Assembly (NCBI GenBank): GCA_002418205.1
Contig: DIDP01000039.1
Span: 38,586 to 102,585, forward strand
DNA length: 64,000 nucleotides
Reading direction: 5' to 3'
Origin: Anaerolineales bacterium UBA5797
Lineage (GTDB): Bacteria; Chloroflexota; Anaerolineae; Anaerolineales; Villigracilaceae
A program made the position numbers and the translations under genes. Positions 26,595-35,808 of the stretch are shown here, piece after piece; position 1 is the first letter of the stretch, and every line of letters starts with the position of its first letter. A model generated the notes under the pieces. It did not search any database and was not told the DNA's origin. It saw only the letters and a program-made list of their open reading frames with translations.

Positions 26595-29198
26595 ATGCTG
26601 AATTTGATCATTTTCATATCGCCAGTCTTGCTGCTCATTATCACCGGCATCCTCGTCCGTGCGCGGGGAAACTCCGAAACCGCCGGGCGGCGCTACTTCC
26701 TGTTTTTAACCTGGACCACCATCGGGGCGCTGGCATTGACCCTCCTCAATTGGATCTTCCCTCGTTCCATCTTTGGTTATGGAATGGCATTATTTCCCGT
26801 GATCCCCGGGCTGGTAGTATTGACCCTCCTGCACTGGCGCGAATGGAATGCCTTAAGCCGCTGGACGAAGATTCCCATTTTGTCTGCGGGGAGCATCCTG
26901 CTGGTGACTATCTTCGCACAACTTGCGAATGTTATCCTGAACGGTGACATTTACCAACGCGAATCGCTGTTTTTTGGGATGGCGCTGCTTACCGTCGCGG
27001 TGTTCATGTTCATCGTCTGGAGGTGGGGAAAGCGTTCTCCGCTCCTGCTTGTCCTTATAAATGTTCTTTATCTGACGATTTTTCTGGCGTTCGATCTGGG
27101 GTCGCTACCCATGTTCACCGAAACCGCGCCTGGGCAGATGCATCTGCATGCCCTGGGTATGTTGGCTTATCTCACAATTCCAGGCTTGACCATCCCGGTC
27201 ATGGCGATGTTGACGGCGGGCGCGTTAAACACATCCTCCACCACCGACGAAATCAAGAAGAGCACATGGAGTCCGATCCTTGTGCGGTTGACTCTCTTCA
27301 TCATTTTGCTTGGATTGCTTTTATATGTATTTCGATGGCTTTGGCTGTGGGATGGGACCGAAGATGGCATTCGCATACTTTTCATAATGATGGTGTCAGT
27401 CATTGCAGCCATCTCGGGAACATTGATTATCATCCTGACCGTCTCCGGATGGTCGCGTTGGGCTGGTGCGATTTTCGCAATGGTGGTAATCGGTTCGATC
27501 TATTTTGCAATCTTTACCGGCTTTGGGTTTGGGGAGGAGAGTACAAATTATTCGGTTACCGAGGAACGTGCCCTGCGTATTCAGGAGTCCATTGAAGATT
27601 ACCGGACGAAAAATGGAAATTACCCAATGGAACTGGACGATCTGGTTCCGGGTGAAATGTGGCGGATCCCACTCCCGATGATTATGCCGGGGCAGGGCTG
27701 GTGTTATCAGGGCGGCTCGAACTATTACCGCCTCGGCGCGGTCTATCGTGAGCATTGGAGTTCGCCATATCTTGAAGTGCGCGTGTACGCCTCCGCGGGG
27801 AACGTACCGCAGGGAAACTGGGAATGTGACGAGAAGCTGGCTGAGGTGATGTCGCAGAACAGTTTTTATAGCCCTCCGCCCACACCGGACCCGCTTCCTG
27901 CCAGCGAAGTTTCGGTCCCGCGCGTTGTCGTCGAGCCGATCCTTCAGGCGCGATCCTTTTCAGTCGGCGATTGGTCACCGGACGGGAAATTCCTCGTCTT
28001 CGGTTTGACAGAATATTTCATGACGGACGGGATCGAACACGTGACGATCGACCTGCGTTTCCTCGACGTGGACAGCGGGGAGATCTGCCAGCCCAGTCAA
28101 AGCAAATGGACGGTGGAACAATCGAACGGTCTGCGCGAGCATTCCGCCTGGCTGGCAGACGGACGCTTCCTATACGTGACCGAAACTGGAGCAATGACCC
28201 TGTTCCGTCCCTGCGCTGATGAGGTGGAGAACCTGACTGATCGGTATCCGGTCAAGTTCACGCATGTGATGTCATCCGACGAGGAAGGCGGGCACATCCT
28301 GCTGAAGAATGAAGAGGCGTATTGGCTGATGGACGGGATCAACCTCGAGGTGAGGAAGATCGAGGGCGTCCCAACAGAGTCGTACCGTCCGTGGTATGAC
28401 TGGTCGCCGGGCGGCGGACGTCTGGCGCTGTCCCTGATGAGCGGAGCGGAGATCGAGGACGAGGCGTTCCTGTACATTGTGGATTGGGCGAGCGCGCAGG
28501 TGGAGGACGTGATCCCGCTCGAAGGCGCGTCGGATGCGAACCTGCCCATCGTCGAATGGCTGACGCGTGACGAACTGCTGTTGCACGGAAGCACGCTGAC
28601 GGTGTTGGACTTCCGTTCCGAGCCGCCCGCCGTGACCGATGTCCTGCGCGAAATTTTCCTGCTGGACATCGCCTACCCATTCGATGTTTCAAGCATGGAT
28701 TCTGTCCGCTCGAGGGATGGGGAAGGTTACTACATCGGGGTACAGGTCAACCATCCGCGTAATACGGATGCATACGTTTATTCCTCGAGGACGGGACAAG
28801 TCGATATTTTTACGCACGACGTCAGCACACTGGTTTTCTTTCCGACGGGTCAATGGATGCGTTTGTTGAAATGGGAAGACGAGCCGACGTTTCGCGATAA
28901 ATACGAACTGGTCTGGATGGATCAGTCAAATGAACAGATGCGGCTGGAGGTGGAAGGTCATGTCCCGCGCGCCAATTTTCAGATGATCCCCAGAATAATG
29001 CCAGACACCTCCCATCTGATTTTCACTTCCTCGCAGGGCATTTCGCTCGTGTCGATACCCGATGGTAAAACAACCGCCTTTTGGGAATTGTCGAGCCGCG
29101 CGGAATATTTCGACGTGTTTCCCTCGCCGTTCGGCGAGGGGTTGATCGTTGCTTCGGATGGGGATGGGTTGTATTACATTCCGCTTTCATCAAAATGA
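26595..29198 (+). CDS. Membrane/pseudopilin-like/beta-propeller protein, paralogue 1
   Basis: About 867 residues, not assigned to a family. Residues 1-310 have about nine hydrophobic segments. Next comes a short extracytoplasmic domain, about 320-405, with the pattern of type II secretion pseudopilin C-terminal domains: ERALRIQESIEDYRTKNGNY, then YPMELDDLVPG and a paired CYQGGSNYYRLG...ECDEKL. From about 440 a repeat region (VGDWSPDGKFLVFGL, WSPGGGRLALSLM, LIFTSSQGISLVSIPDG) looks like a DPP/TolB-like beta-propeller. The ATG at 26595 has GGAGG eight bases upstream. Fourth gene of the PadR operon; the next gene has the same architecture. Confidence 0.7.
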   Translation: MLNLIIFISPVLLLIITGILVRARGNSETAGRRYFLFLTWTTIGALALTLLNWIFPRSIFGYGMALFPVIPGLVVLTLLHWREWNALSRWTKIPILSAGSILLVTIFAQLANVILNGDIYQRESLFFGMALLTVAVFMFIVWRWGKRSPLLLVLINVLYLTIFLAFDLGSLPMFTETAPGQMHLHALGMLAYLTIPGLTIPVMAMLTAGALNTSSTTDEIKKSTWSPILVRLTLFIILLGLLLYVFRWLWLWDGTEDGIRILFIMMVSVIAAISGTLIIILTVSGWSRWAGAIFAMVVIGSIYFAIFTGFGFGEESTNYSVTEERALRIQESIEDYRTKNGNYPMELDDLVPGEMWRIPLPMIMPGQGWCYQGGSNYYRLGAVYREHWSSPYLEVRVYASAGNVPQGNWECDEKLAEVMSQNSFYSPPPTPDPLPASEVSVPRVVVEPILQARSFSVGDWSPDGKFLVFGLTEYFMTDGIEHVTIDLRFLDVDSGEICQPSQSKWTVEQSNGLREHSAWLADGRFLYVTETGAMTLFRPCADEVENLTDRYPVKFTHVMSSDEEGGHILLKNEEAYWLMDGINLEVRKIEGVPTESYRPWYDWSPGGGRLALSLMSGAEIEDEAFLYIVDWASAQVEDVIPLEGASDANLPIVEWLTRDELLLHGSTLTVLDFRSEPPAVTDVLREIFLLDIAYPFDVSSMDSVRSRDGEGYYIGVQVNHPRNTDAYVYSSRTGQVDIFTHDVSTLVFFPTGQWMRLLKWEDEPTFRDKYELVWMDQSNEQMRLEVEGHVPRANFQMIPRIMPDTSHLIFTSSQGISLVSIPDGKTTAFWELSSRAEYFDVFPSPFGEGLIVASDGDGLYYIPLSSK

Positions 29199-29222
29199 GG
29201 CACCGGAAGGAGAAGCGTTCTC

Positions 29223-31793
29223 ATGACGACAATGCTCTTGAGCCAGTTGGGCATCATCCCCGCCATATTGATCGCACTGACGGGGCTCCTGATCCTGCGC
29301 GGCGAGGACAAGGAAAGAAACACGCCTCGCTTTTTGTTATTTTTGCTGGGGGTGATGGTGTTGTTTCAACTGGCTCTTTTCATCATAAGACGTTATTTCA
29401 CTGAGCCGTATAACCAGCCGATATTTCAAGCGACCTGGCTGCTGGCACCCTCCATCCTGGGAATTCTGGCGCTCATCCTGCTGAATGCAAGGACAGCATG
29501 GATAAATATGAACCGCAGGACCAGGATGGCGGCTGGGTTGCTGGCTCTGGTGATGGCATTTCTGTTCGCGCTGAACCGGGATTCCCAGTGGGGCTTGGAA
29601 TTTTTGATCCTGCCGGGAGCGCTAATCCTGTCGATCGGGTGGGCGCTGGGAAGACCACATCCTCGGCTGGCAGTCATCTTGAGTTTGTTTTCCATCGCCG
29701 TCCTCTTATTCACAAACTGGATAATGACCCATCCTCCTGATTACGACAACCCAAACGTTCGTGTGTTCGGCATGGTGTTGTTCCCCCTATTTTATATCGT
29801 CCCCGGGCTTTCGGTGGTCATGTCGGCGGTGTTATTCACCGACAGCCTGACGCAGGAGGAGGAAAGCCTGAGCCGTTTTCATCGAGCGGTAAAGATCACA
29901 TTTAGCGCAAGTCTGATTTTATATCTGGCGTATATCATTTATTGGGGCTCGATATGGGATCATACCGATGATGGTCTTCTGGGGTTGTCTCTCGTGCAGC
30001 CCTCAGCGATCACAGCCATCGGCGCCGGCATGGTCATGATACTTGCAACGCGCGGCAAATCGCGCCCGGTCGGCTTGTTGTTCATGCTGATTGTGCCGGT
30101 CATGCTCAATCAATCCTTTGAAAGAGGCTGGCGCGTTTCCTACCATGAGATCACTGAGGGAAGGGCGGAACGTATCGCTGGCGCGCTCGACCAGTTCAAA
30201 GAACGCGAAGGTCATTACCCCGAATCTCTGAACGAATTGTCTCCGCGCGATCTTCTATTCATCCAACAGCCGATGATCCTGGCAGGAGAGAAATGGTGCT
30301 ATGAAAGTGACGGGAATTATTACCGGCTGGCGGCATTCTACCGGGAATTCTTCAGCGCGCCGGTTTCCCTGCGCCTCTACAAATCTGCCGGGGACGTCCC
30401 GACAAGTCCGATTCCATGCGAGGAACGATTGGCGGAAATGAAGGGAAAATATTATTCCCCGATGGAGGACCCGAACGCGATGCAGCCGCCCACGCCCGCG
30501 CCTCTCCCCACCAGTGTTGTCAACACGCAAAGGCAAACCGTTCAACCCATCGTTCGTGCGCCTGCGGTTTCGGTCGGCAAATGGTCGCCGGATGGAATGT
30601 ACCTCGTGCTTGGTTTGCCCAGGACATCCGGGAATCAATCGGCGATGAGTTTATCCTTTCTCAAGGCGGATTCCGGCGAGATCTGTCCGGCGAGCGAAAC
30701 TCAACAGGCAACAGGAATGGAAGATGGCGTGCGTGAACACTTCGCCTGGCTTCCCGATGGACGCCTGTTGTACGTTCCCGCCTCCGGGGAAATGGCGCTT
30801 CTTTCCCCGTGTGAGCCTGATTCTGTTTCATTGACCGACTCCTACCCTGTGACCTTCACCCACGCGCTCGATTATCACGAAGGGACCGGCCGCGTCTTAT
30901 TGAAAAACCAGAACTCCTTCTGGATTCTGGACGGGCACAACCTGGAAGCGATTCAACTCCCAAATGTCACTCCAAATCCGTTCGACTTACATTGGGATCA
31001 TTTTGATTGGTCGCCGGAGGGAAACCGCATTGCCATCTCGCGCCTGAACGGGCGGACTGCGAGGGAAGGAAGCACGCTCTTCATCGTAAACGGCACAACC
31101 GGCGCGGTGGAGTATGAACTTCCCATGGAAGATGCCACCGACCAAAGTGCACCGATGGTGATATGGACGTCAGAGGAGGAATTGTTATTCAGCGGGGACA
31201 ACGCGCTATTTCTCGTTGACTTCAGTGTGGTTCCTCCAAAATTCATAGATGTCCTGCGCGATATCTTCCTGCTCGATATTTCCTACCCGAACGACGTCTC
31301 GACCTTTGCATGGGAAGGACATCACATCTCGATCCGCGTCAATCATCCGCGCAATCAGGGTATCTACGTCTTCCACCCCGAAACCAGTCAGGTGGAGATC
31401 ATCCAGCCAAAATCTGCCAGCCCCTTGCTGTTCTTCCCGAACGGCGAAATGGTGGAAATGGCAAATTACATTGGCGACCCGCCTTCGGAAGATATCTACG
31501 AACTGATCTGGGTGGACGCGCCGGACACCGCCTCGCCAATCATCACAGTGCAGGGACATCTGCCGCGCAACTATCCAAACCTCTTCCCGCGCTATCTGCC
31601 GGAGTCATCGCAACTCGCCTTCAGTTCCTCACAAGGCGTCTCGCTGGTCTCGATCCCTGACGGCGAAACGGTCGGCTTCTGGGAACTGGCAGGCGGAGGC
31701 GGTTACTCCTCTTATGTGGTTCCGCCATCTGCCTACCCAGCCTTGGTCGTGGTCGCGGATGGAGACGGGTTGTATTACATTCCGCTGAGATAG
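29223..31793 (+). CDS. Membrane/pseudopilin-like/beta-propeller protein, paralogue 2
   Basis: 856 residues with the same three-part build as the previous gene: about nine membrane segments, the pseudopilin-like segment (ALDQFKEREGHYPESLNELS; WCYESDGNYYRLAAFYRE) and a C-terminal propeller (VGKWSPDGMYLVLGL, FDWSPEGNRIAISRL, LAFSSSQGVSLVSIPDGETV). The two proteins share motifs throughout but are clearly diverged, so the duplication is old and both copies are kept. AAGGAG lies about ten bases before the ATG at 29223. Last gene of the PadR operon; no hairpin terminator is visible in 31794-31916, where it converges with the next gene. Confidence 0.7.
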   Translation: MTTMLLSQLGIIPAILIALTGLLILRGEDKERNTPRFLLFLLGVMVLFQLALFIIRRYFTEPYNQPIFQATWLLAPSILGILALILLNARTAWINMNRRTRMAAGLLALVMAFLFALNRDSQWGLEFLILPGALILSIGWALGRPHPRLAVILSLFSIAVLLFTNWIMTHPPDYDNPNVRVFGMVLFPLFYIVPGLSVVMSAVLFTDSLTQEEESLSRFHRAVKITFSASLILYLAYIIYWGSIWDHTDDGLLGLSLVQPSAITAIGAGMVMILATRGKSRPVGLLFMLIVPVMLNQSFERGWRVSYHEITEGRAERIAGALDQFKEREGHYPESLNELSPRDLLFIQQPMILAGEKWCYESDGNYYRLAAFYREFFSAPVSLRLYKSAGDVPTSPIPCEERLAEMKGKYYSPMEDPNAMQPPTPAPLPTSVVNTQRQTVQPIVRAPAVSVGKWSPDGMYLVLGLPRTSGNQSAMSLSFLKADSGEICPASETQQATGMEDGVREHFAWLPDGRLLYVPASGEMALLSPCEPDSVSLTDSYPVTFTHALDYHEGTGRVLLKNQNSFWILDGHNLEAIQLPNVTPNPFDLHWDHFDWSPEGNRIAISRLNGRTAREGSTLFIVNGTTGAVEYELPMEDATDQSAPMVIWTSEEELLFSGDNALFLVDFSVVPPKFIDVLRDIFLLDISYPNDVSTFAWEGHHISIRVNHPRNQGIYVFHPETSQVEIIQPKSASPLLFFPNGEMVEMANYIGDPPSEDIYELIWVDAPDTASPIITVQGHLPRNYPNLFPRYLPESSQLAFSSSQGVSLVSIPDGETVGFWELAGGGGYSSYVVPPSAYPALVVVADGDGLYYIPLR

Positions 31794-31916
31794 GGAGTAT
31801 TGAGTTTAGTCCGGGAACTCCGCTTATGTGTTCGATCTTTGCGTACCTCTCGCGCTCGATTGCAGATGATTTGAAACCCGAACCTTGGCAAATCATGCTC
31901 CTGAAATGAAACAGGG

Positions 31917-32389
31917 TCACACATCCTCGTTCATCCGTGTGGACAGATACTGCTCAAGGTTTGGGCCGTTCGGATTGTTCAACATTGCATCCACCCAGGC
32001 TTGACGCTCGAAGGCGAGCAGTGCCCCATCCCAAACACAGGCGGTCAATCCTGTGGGTGTTTTGTATTCCAGTTTTTCCACTTCATCTTTCGGCGAGACA
32101 AAGACGTGATGATGTAGTTCGTTCTCGTCCGCCCAGAAATCCACGAAGGAGAAGATCGCGCCGCGCCCGTCATTGACGCCGATGAAGCCGACGTTGTAAT
32201 GCGGCTTGTCGCGTGCAACCTCCTGCAAATGCTCCCACAAAACGGACTTCGACGTTTCGATCACATGCGGACGCGCCAGCGGCATCCGATAGGAAAGGCT
32301 GTATACTTTCAACCTCCAGTCGTCATTCTCCCACAATTCCAGAAATCGAATGGGACGTTTTTTTTCAACGGTTCAACCAGTTTGAACAT
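31917..32389 (-). CDS. Hypothetical protein with a homopolymer frameshift
   Basis: The longest open frame (139 codons from 32336) has no ribosome site. Upstream, an ATG at 32389 with GGAG seven bases before it starts MFKLVEPLKK and meets a run of eight A; adding one A makes LKKKRPIRFLELWENDDWRL and joins the two frames into one protein of about 157 residues. The product is soluble, with NVGFIGVNDGRGAIFSFVDFW and HHHVFVSP; no family recognised. It overlaps the end of the hydrolase gene by 17 bases. An assembly or sequencing indel is the simplest explanation; a phase-variable A-tract is the other. Confidence 0.65.
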
Positions 32390-33416
32390 GGCTCATCTCC
32401 TCGTTTGCGATGAATAGCGGATCCTCATTCCTGATTGTACCCACCATCTCCAAAACGGATTCAATGACGATCCCGGGCTGGTCGAAGATGACGTTGTGCC
32501 CGCTTCTCTCTGCGACGATGCGCCTGCCGCGCGTTGACAGGGATGTGATCTCCGCCTGAAGTTTTTGCCAGGCGGCTTCGTAGTCGTCCCGCACCTGCTG
32601 ACCGAGCGATGGTGGAACAGCATTCGCATCGAGTTGACCATGGCTGATGACGGTCAGTGGAAGATCGCCGAGCGTGGAAACAGGCTGGGTTTCCGCGGCG
32701 TATACGCTTTCTGATTCGGCAAGCATGGATTCAAGATGGTTGTCACTGGAAGCCATCACGCCTTGCATTTGCGCCACGAGCTCCTTCGAGAGCGCTCCGT
32801 TATCACCGATCTGCACGGGGCTGGGTTTGAGGGCAAAGATGCCGAGTTTGCCCATCAGTTTCATTGCGCCCATCATGCCTTTCATTGAGTTGACCATCTT
32901 TACCATCGCTTCGGGGAAGTGTTTCATCTGCTTTTCATGGGCGGAATCCACCATCACCAGGCCAGCAACCTCACCTGGATACTTTGCCGCGAATTGGCGG
33001 GCGATGACTCCGCCGAGGGAATGACCGACGAGAATGTACGGGGCTTTGACGTTTGCGTTGGTCAACATTGTGTGCAGTTCTTCCGCCATCACATCGGCGC
33101 GGCGCGGCTTGGGGCTGGGGTCGCTCCAGCCGAGACCTGCGCGGTCGTAGGTGACGACGCGGGTCACTTTGGCGATCGCGGGACGGACAAGCTCCCATGA
33201 GAGTCCGATCCCGCCTGCGCCCGCGTCGAGGACCACGGTGGGAGTCCCTTCCCCTTCGGTGTGCATGTGCAGGCGGTAGCCGCCGATGTCCACCATCTGC
33301 CCGATGGGCGGATATTGCTTCTTGAGGCGGGCTTTGGCGCGGGATGCCAGGGCGAGGAAAAGGATGATCGAACCGGAGAGCAGGCCGAGGATCCAGAAAA
33401 GAGGCGTGAGGTTCAT
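32373..33416 (-). CDS. Membrane-anchored alpha/beta hydrolase
   Basis: 347 residues. An N-terminal membrane segment (about 5-26) is followed by an alpha/beta hydrolase fold: RLHMHTEGEGTPTVVLDAGAG (oxyanion region), YDRAGLGWSD, the nucleophile elbow GHSLGG, and a C-terminal His in SGHNVIFDQP. Substrate unknown. The protein at 35809-36837 is a paralogue with the same anchor and motifs. Ribosome site AAAGGAA before the ATG at 33416. It lies 21 bases after the MFS gene in the same direction. Confidence 0.85.
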   Translation of the reverse strand: MNLTPLFWILGLLSGSIILFLALASRAKARLKKQYPPIGQMVDIGGYRLHMHTEGEGTPTVVLDAGAGGIGLSWELVRPAIAKVTRVVTYDRAGLGWSDPSPKPRRADVMAEELHTMLTNANVKAPYILVGHSLGGVIARQFAAKYPGEVAGLVMVDSAHEKQMKHFPEAMVKMVNSMKGMMGAMKLMGKLGIFALKPSPVQIGDNGALSKELVAQMQGVMASSDNHLESMLAESESVYAAETQPVSTLGDLPLTVISHGQLDANAVPPSLGQQVRDDYEAAWQKLQAEITSLSTRGRRIVAERSGHNVIFDQPGIVIESVLEMVGTIRNEDPLFIANEEMSHVQTG

Positions 33417-33437
33417 GTCAGATTCCTTTCTTGTTTG

Positions 33438-34733
33438 CTACTCGACCACCGTTGCTGCCTGTACAGCAGGTTCCATCGAGCGGACGGTCGGATTCAAAGT
33501 CATCATGAGACCCAGCAGGGCAACAATCCCACCAGAGACGGTGAGGAGCAGGGTCACATCCACGCGGCTGACGGCGCCAGAAAGTGCCATCGAAACGGGG
33601 AAAAGACCCGTGCTGGAAAACATCAAAAGCGACATCAGGCGACCGATGAAGGCTTTGGGCGCGCGGCTTTGTACCCAGGTGGTGAAGAAAACGTTAATGT
33701 AGCCGTTGAGCGAGCCGAGCATGAGACCGATGACGGCGGCAATGAACGTGGAAGCCGAAACGCCGAGGAGCGCGAGACCGATGCCCATCACGCTGACAAG
33801 GCTGAGGAGCAACGCCCCCATGCTTTTTGGGTTCGGACGGGGCAGCATGCCTGCCAGCGCCATGCCGAGGAGCGAACCCGCGCCCCACGTGGAAAGGATC
33901 GTGCCATAGGCGAGCGCACCCTCGGGGAAGCGGGTGTCAGCGAGAATGGGCACGCCGATGTTGAAGGGTCCGTTGAAGAAAAAGGTGACCGCGGCAACGA
34001 CGAAGAAGAAGGCACGCAGGGGCAGATCGTTCCAGACGAAGTTCAACCCCGAGCGGATCGATTCCAGAATGTTTTCGTCATTGTCACTGGATGCCGCGCG
34101 TGGTGTTTTGATGAACGCCATCATGACGAGCGAAACGAGGAACGTCAGCGCGTCCAGGCCGAACGCGGCGGCGATGCCCTGCATCCCTGCCGACCCGGAA
34201 TGACCGTCGCCCAGCACGGCGATCAACACACCCGCCAGCACGGGTCCCGCCAGCATGGCGAGCATCATCGTGCCGTGCATGAGCGAATTGGCGATTTGCA
34301 GGTGATCCATCTTCACCAGTTGCGGTGTCATCGAACTCTGCGCGGGATAGAAGAACGCATCCGCCACGCCGAAGAGGATGGCGAGTGTGTAGAGCATCCA
34401 CATCTCAACGTTGTTGGTAAAGACCAAAATTGTTAGAAGGGAGACCAGCGCAAAACGGATCGCATTCGAGACCAGCATGAGCGAACGAGGCGAGAAGCGG
34501 TCGGTCAATGCGCCGCCGACCAGCATCAGCAGAGCGCGCGGGATCGCCGAAAGCGCCAGTACCGTTCCCATCGCCAGCGAGTCGCCCGTCAATTGCAGGA
34601 CGAGCCACGGCAGGGCGATCATGTAGAAGTGGTCGCCAAGCACCGACACGCCTTCACCGATCCACAACAGGCGGAAATTGCGGTTACCAAGCACTTCTCC
34701 AAATGGATGGGTCCTACCCGTTTGAGTCAGCAT
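33438..34733 (-). CDS. MFS transporter
   Basis: About 431 residues, twelve hydrophobic segments, with the early motif ALTDRFSPRSLMLVSN (motif A-like, GxxxDRxxxR) and the first helix preceded by FGEVLGNRNFRLLWIGEGVSVLGD, typical of the MFS_3/enterobactin-exporter-like group of efflux proteins. Probably a drug or metabolite exporter. The ATG at 34733 is preferred over 34739 because GGAG then lies six bases upstream. Its start overlaps the 3' end of the pseudo-receiver gene by 20 bases, which suggests coupled translation. Confidence 0.85.
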   Translation of the reverse strand: MLTQTGRTHPFGEVLGNRNFRLLWIGEGVSVLGDHFYMIALPWLVLQLTGDSLAMGTVLALSAIPRALLMLVGGALTDRFSPRSLMLVSNAIRFALVSLLTILVFTNNVEMWMLYTLAILFGVADAFFYPAQSSMTPQLVKMDHLQIANSLMHGTMMLAMLAGPVLAGVLIAVLGDGHSGSAGMQGIAAAFGLDALTFLVSLVMMAFIKTPRAASSDNDENILESIRSGLNFVWNDLPLRAFFFVVAAVTFFFNGPFNIGVPILADTRFPEGALAYGTILSTWGAGSLLGMALAGMLPRPNPKSMGALLLSLVSVMGIGLALLGVSASTFIAAVIGLMLGSLNGYINVFFTTWVQSRAPKAFIGRLMSLLMFSSTGLFPVSMALSGAVSRVDVTLLLTVSGGIVALLGLMMTLNPTVRSMEPAVQAATVVE

Positions 34734-35109
34734 ATTCATCTCCTTTTTCCGATAATAGATTGATAATTGTTGTGGTCAACGCTGATGGCGAAATACCTTT
34801 GATCAAGATCGCCTCTGCGAATTTGGGTGTGAGATCCACTCTTTGAATCTCGCCCACCAGCAGCACTCTTTTTGTTTTCGGGCTCATCATCCTGATCTTT
34901 TCCAAAGCTGATTCGGAGTTGTTCCCCAGTACATCCGAGTCCAGCAGAACGATCTTTGGTTGATGCGCTTTCATCCATTCGTATGCGTTCGCCAATTCCC
35001 GAATCCCTTTGACGCTCGTGATGCCTGGCAATGATTCCAGCAGCGCGCCAAGTCCCTGCAGCAAAACGACCGAACGGGTTACGATGAGGGTTTCGATGTT
35101 CTGTTTCAT
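34714..35109 (-). CDS. Stand-alone degenerate receiver-like protein
   Basis: 131 residues with receiver-like beta/alpha alternation and no output domain: LIVTRSVVLLQGLGALLES at the N-terminus (TRS in place of the acidic pair), IVLLDSDVLGNN with an Asp where the phospho-acceptor should be, and ILIKGISPSAL with the Lys. It may thus be partly functional, unlike the one at 3264-3626. The ribosome site is weak. Overlaps the MFS gene. A copy of the 13-mer GACAAATGACGTA lies at 35170-35182, 61 bases upstream. Confidence 0.6.
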   Translation of the reverse strand: MKQNIETLIVTRSVVLLQGLGALLESLPGITSVKGIRELANAYEWMKAHQPKIVLLDSDVLGNNSESALEKIRMMSPKTKRVLLVGEIQRVDLTPKFAEAILIKGISPSALTTTIINLLSEKGDEYADSNG

Positions 35110-35198
35110 GTTCCAAGAATATCCTGTTCAACTCGATGGCGCATCGGCGGATGCTCGGACTCGGACTGCGACAAATGACGTATTCCTGCGGGCAGCGC

Positions 35199-35229
35199 GG
35201 CGTCCGAGGCACGCTTCACCCCGGACGCC
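35199..35229. other. GC-rich inverted repeat in an intergenic gap
   Basis: GGCGTCCG and CGGACGCC separated by 15 bases, between the DUF3887-like lipoprotein gene and the pseudo-receiver gene. No T-run, so a terminator function is doubtful; with the nearby 13-mer it could be part of a control region. Confidence 0.35.
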
Positions 35230-35251
35230 CAGCCTGATCCCGTTTCGACGG

Positions 35252-35677
35252 TTACTCCACCGCCTCCGGGAGGATGCCCGTGATCTCCCGTCCATCGTTC
35301 AGAAAGCCGAACCCGAATTTGATCCTGCCTTTTTCGAAGTTGGCAATCGCAACCCAGCGGACATACCCCTTGTTCGCCCCCGGTTGAATCTCAACCGACT
35401 CGAGCAAGACATACTGTCCATACGTCGCGAGGACCTGGCTGCGGTAGTCCTGAAAGCCCTTTTCATCGATCATGGCTTTCATGGAATCGTTCCAGTCACG
35501 GCTCCAGGCGGCGTAGTCGCCTGTGTTGAAAGCCCCCAGGGCGCTGCCGATCATTTCGGCGGCTTCCTGCTGGGATAGGACGGACACTGCCTCGCCTTGC
35601 GGCGGGGAACCTCCGCATGCAGAGGCGATCATGGCAACGATCAATAAAACGAACATGGCGGTCAATTTGGTTTTCAT
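35252..35677 (-). CDS. Lipoprotein with NTF2/DUF3887-like domain
   Basis: 141 residues. Lipoprotein signal with the lipobox SAC at about residue 19-21 and a Gly/Ser tail, then a compact domain (AAEMIGSALGAFNTGDYAAWSRDW through GFGFLNDGREITGI) that resembles DUF3887/NTF2-like folds. Anchored outside the membrane; ligand unknown. Clear AAGGAG before the ATG at 35677. It follows the hydrolase gene across a terminator, so it has its own promoter. Confidence 0.7.
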   Translation of the reverse strand: MKTKLTAMFVLLIVAMIASACGGSPPQGEAVSVLSQQEAAEMIGSALGAFNTGDYAAWSRDWNDSMKAMIDEKGFQDYRSQVLATYGQYVLLESVEIQPGANKGYVRWVAIANFEKGRIKFGFGFLNDGREITGILPEAVE

Positions 35678-35727
35678 TTCAATCTCCTTGGTTTGATGTT
35701 TGCAGTTTAAGTCTTCCCCATCCCTTC

Positions 35728-35804
35728 CACATCGGCGGAGTGACGCGAAACGGATAAAACAAAAGACCGCCTTTTGAGCGGTCTTGGACAGGACAAATGA
35801 CGTA
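35728..35804. repeat. Repeat A: terminator-containing intergenic repeat, copy 1
   Basis: 50 bases at 35755-35804 match 36922-36971 at 49 positions, and a shorter block CACATCGG-N-GG lies at the same distance in both (35728 and 36895). The repeat covers the terminator hairpin and 20 bases between it and the preceding stop. Confidence 0.8.
35753..35785 (-). terminator. Terminator after the alpha/beta hydrolase at 35809-36837
   Basis: Eight-base stem AAGACCGC/GCGGTCTT (35763-35770 with 35778-35785) followed on the minus strand by TTGTTTTA. It lies 24 bases after the stop codon. Confidence 0.85.
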
Positions 35805-35808
35805 CCGC

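Noticed and set aside
33261..34436. 391-codon plus-strand frame
   Set aside because: Antisense to the MFS transporter gene; composition is charged and repetitive, with no family motif.
35199..35229. Terminator for the lipoprotein gene
   Set aside because: The stem is GC-rich but lacks a T-run and has a 15-base loop; kept only as an inverted repeat.
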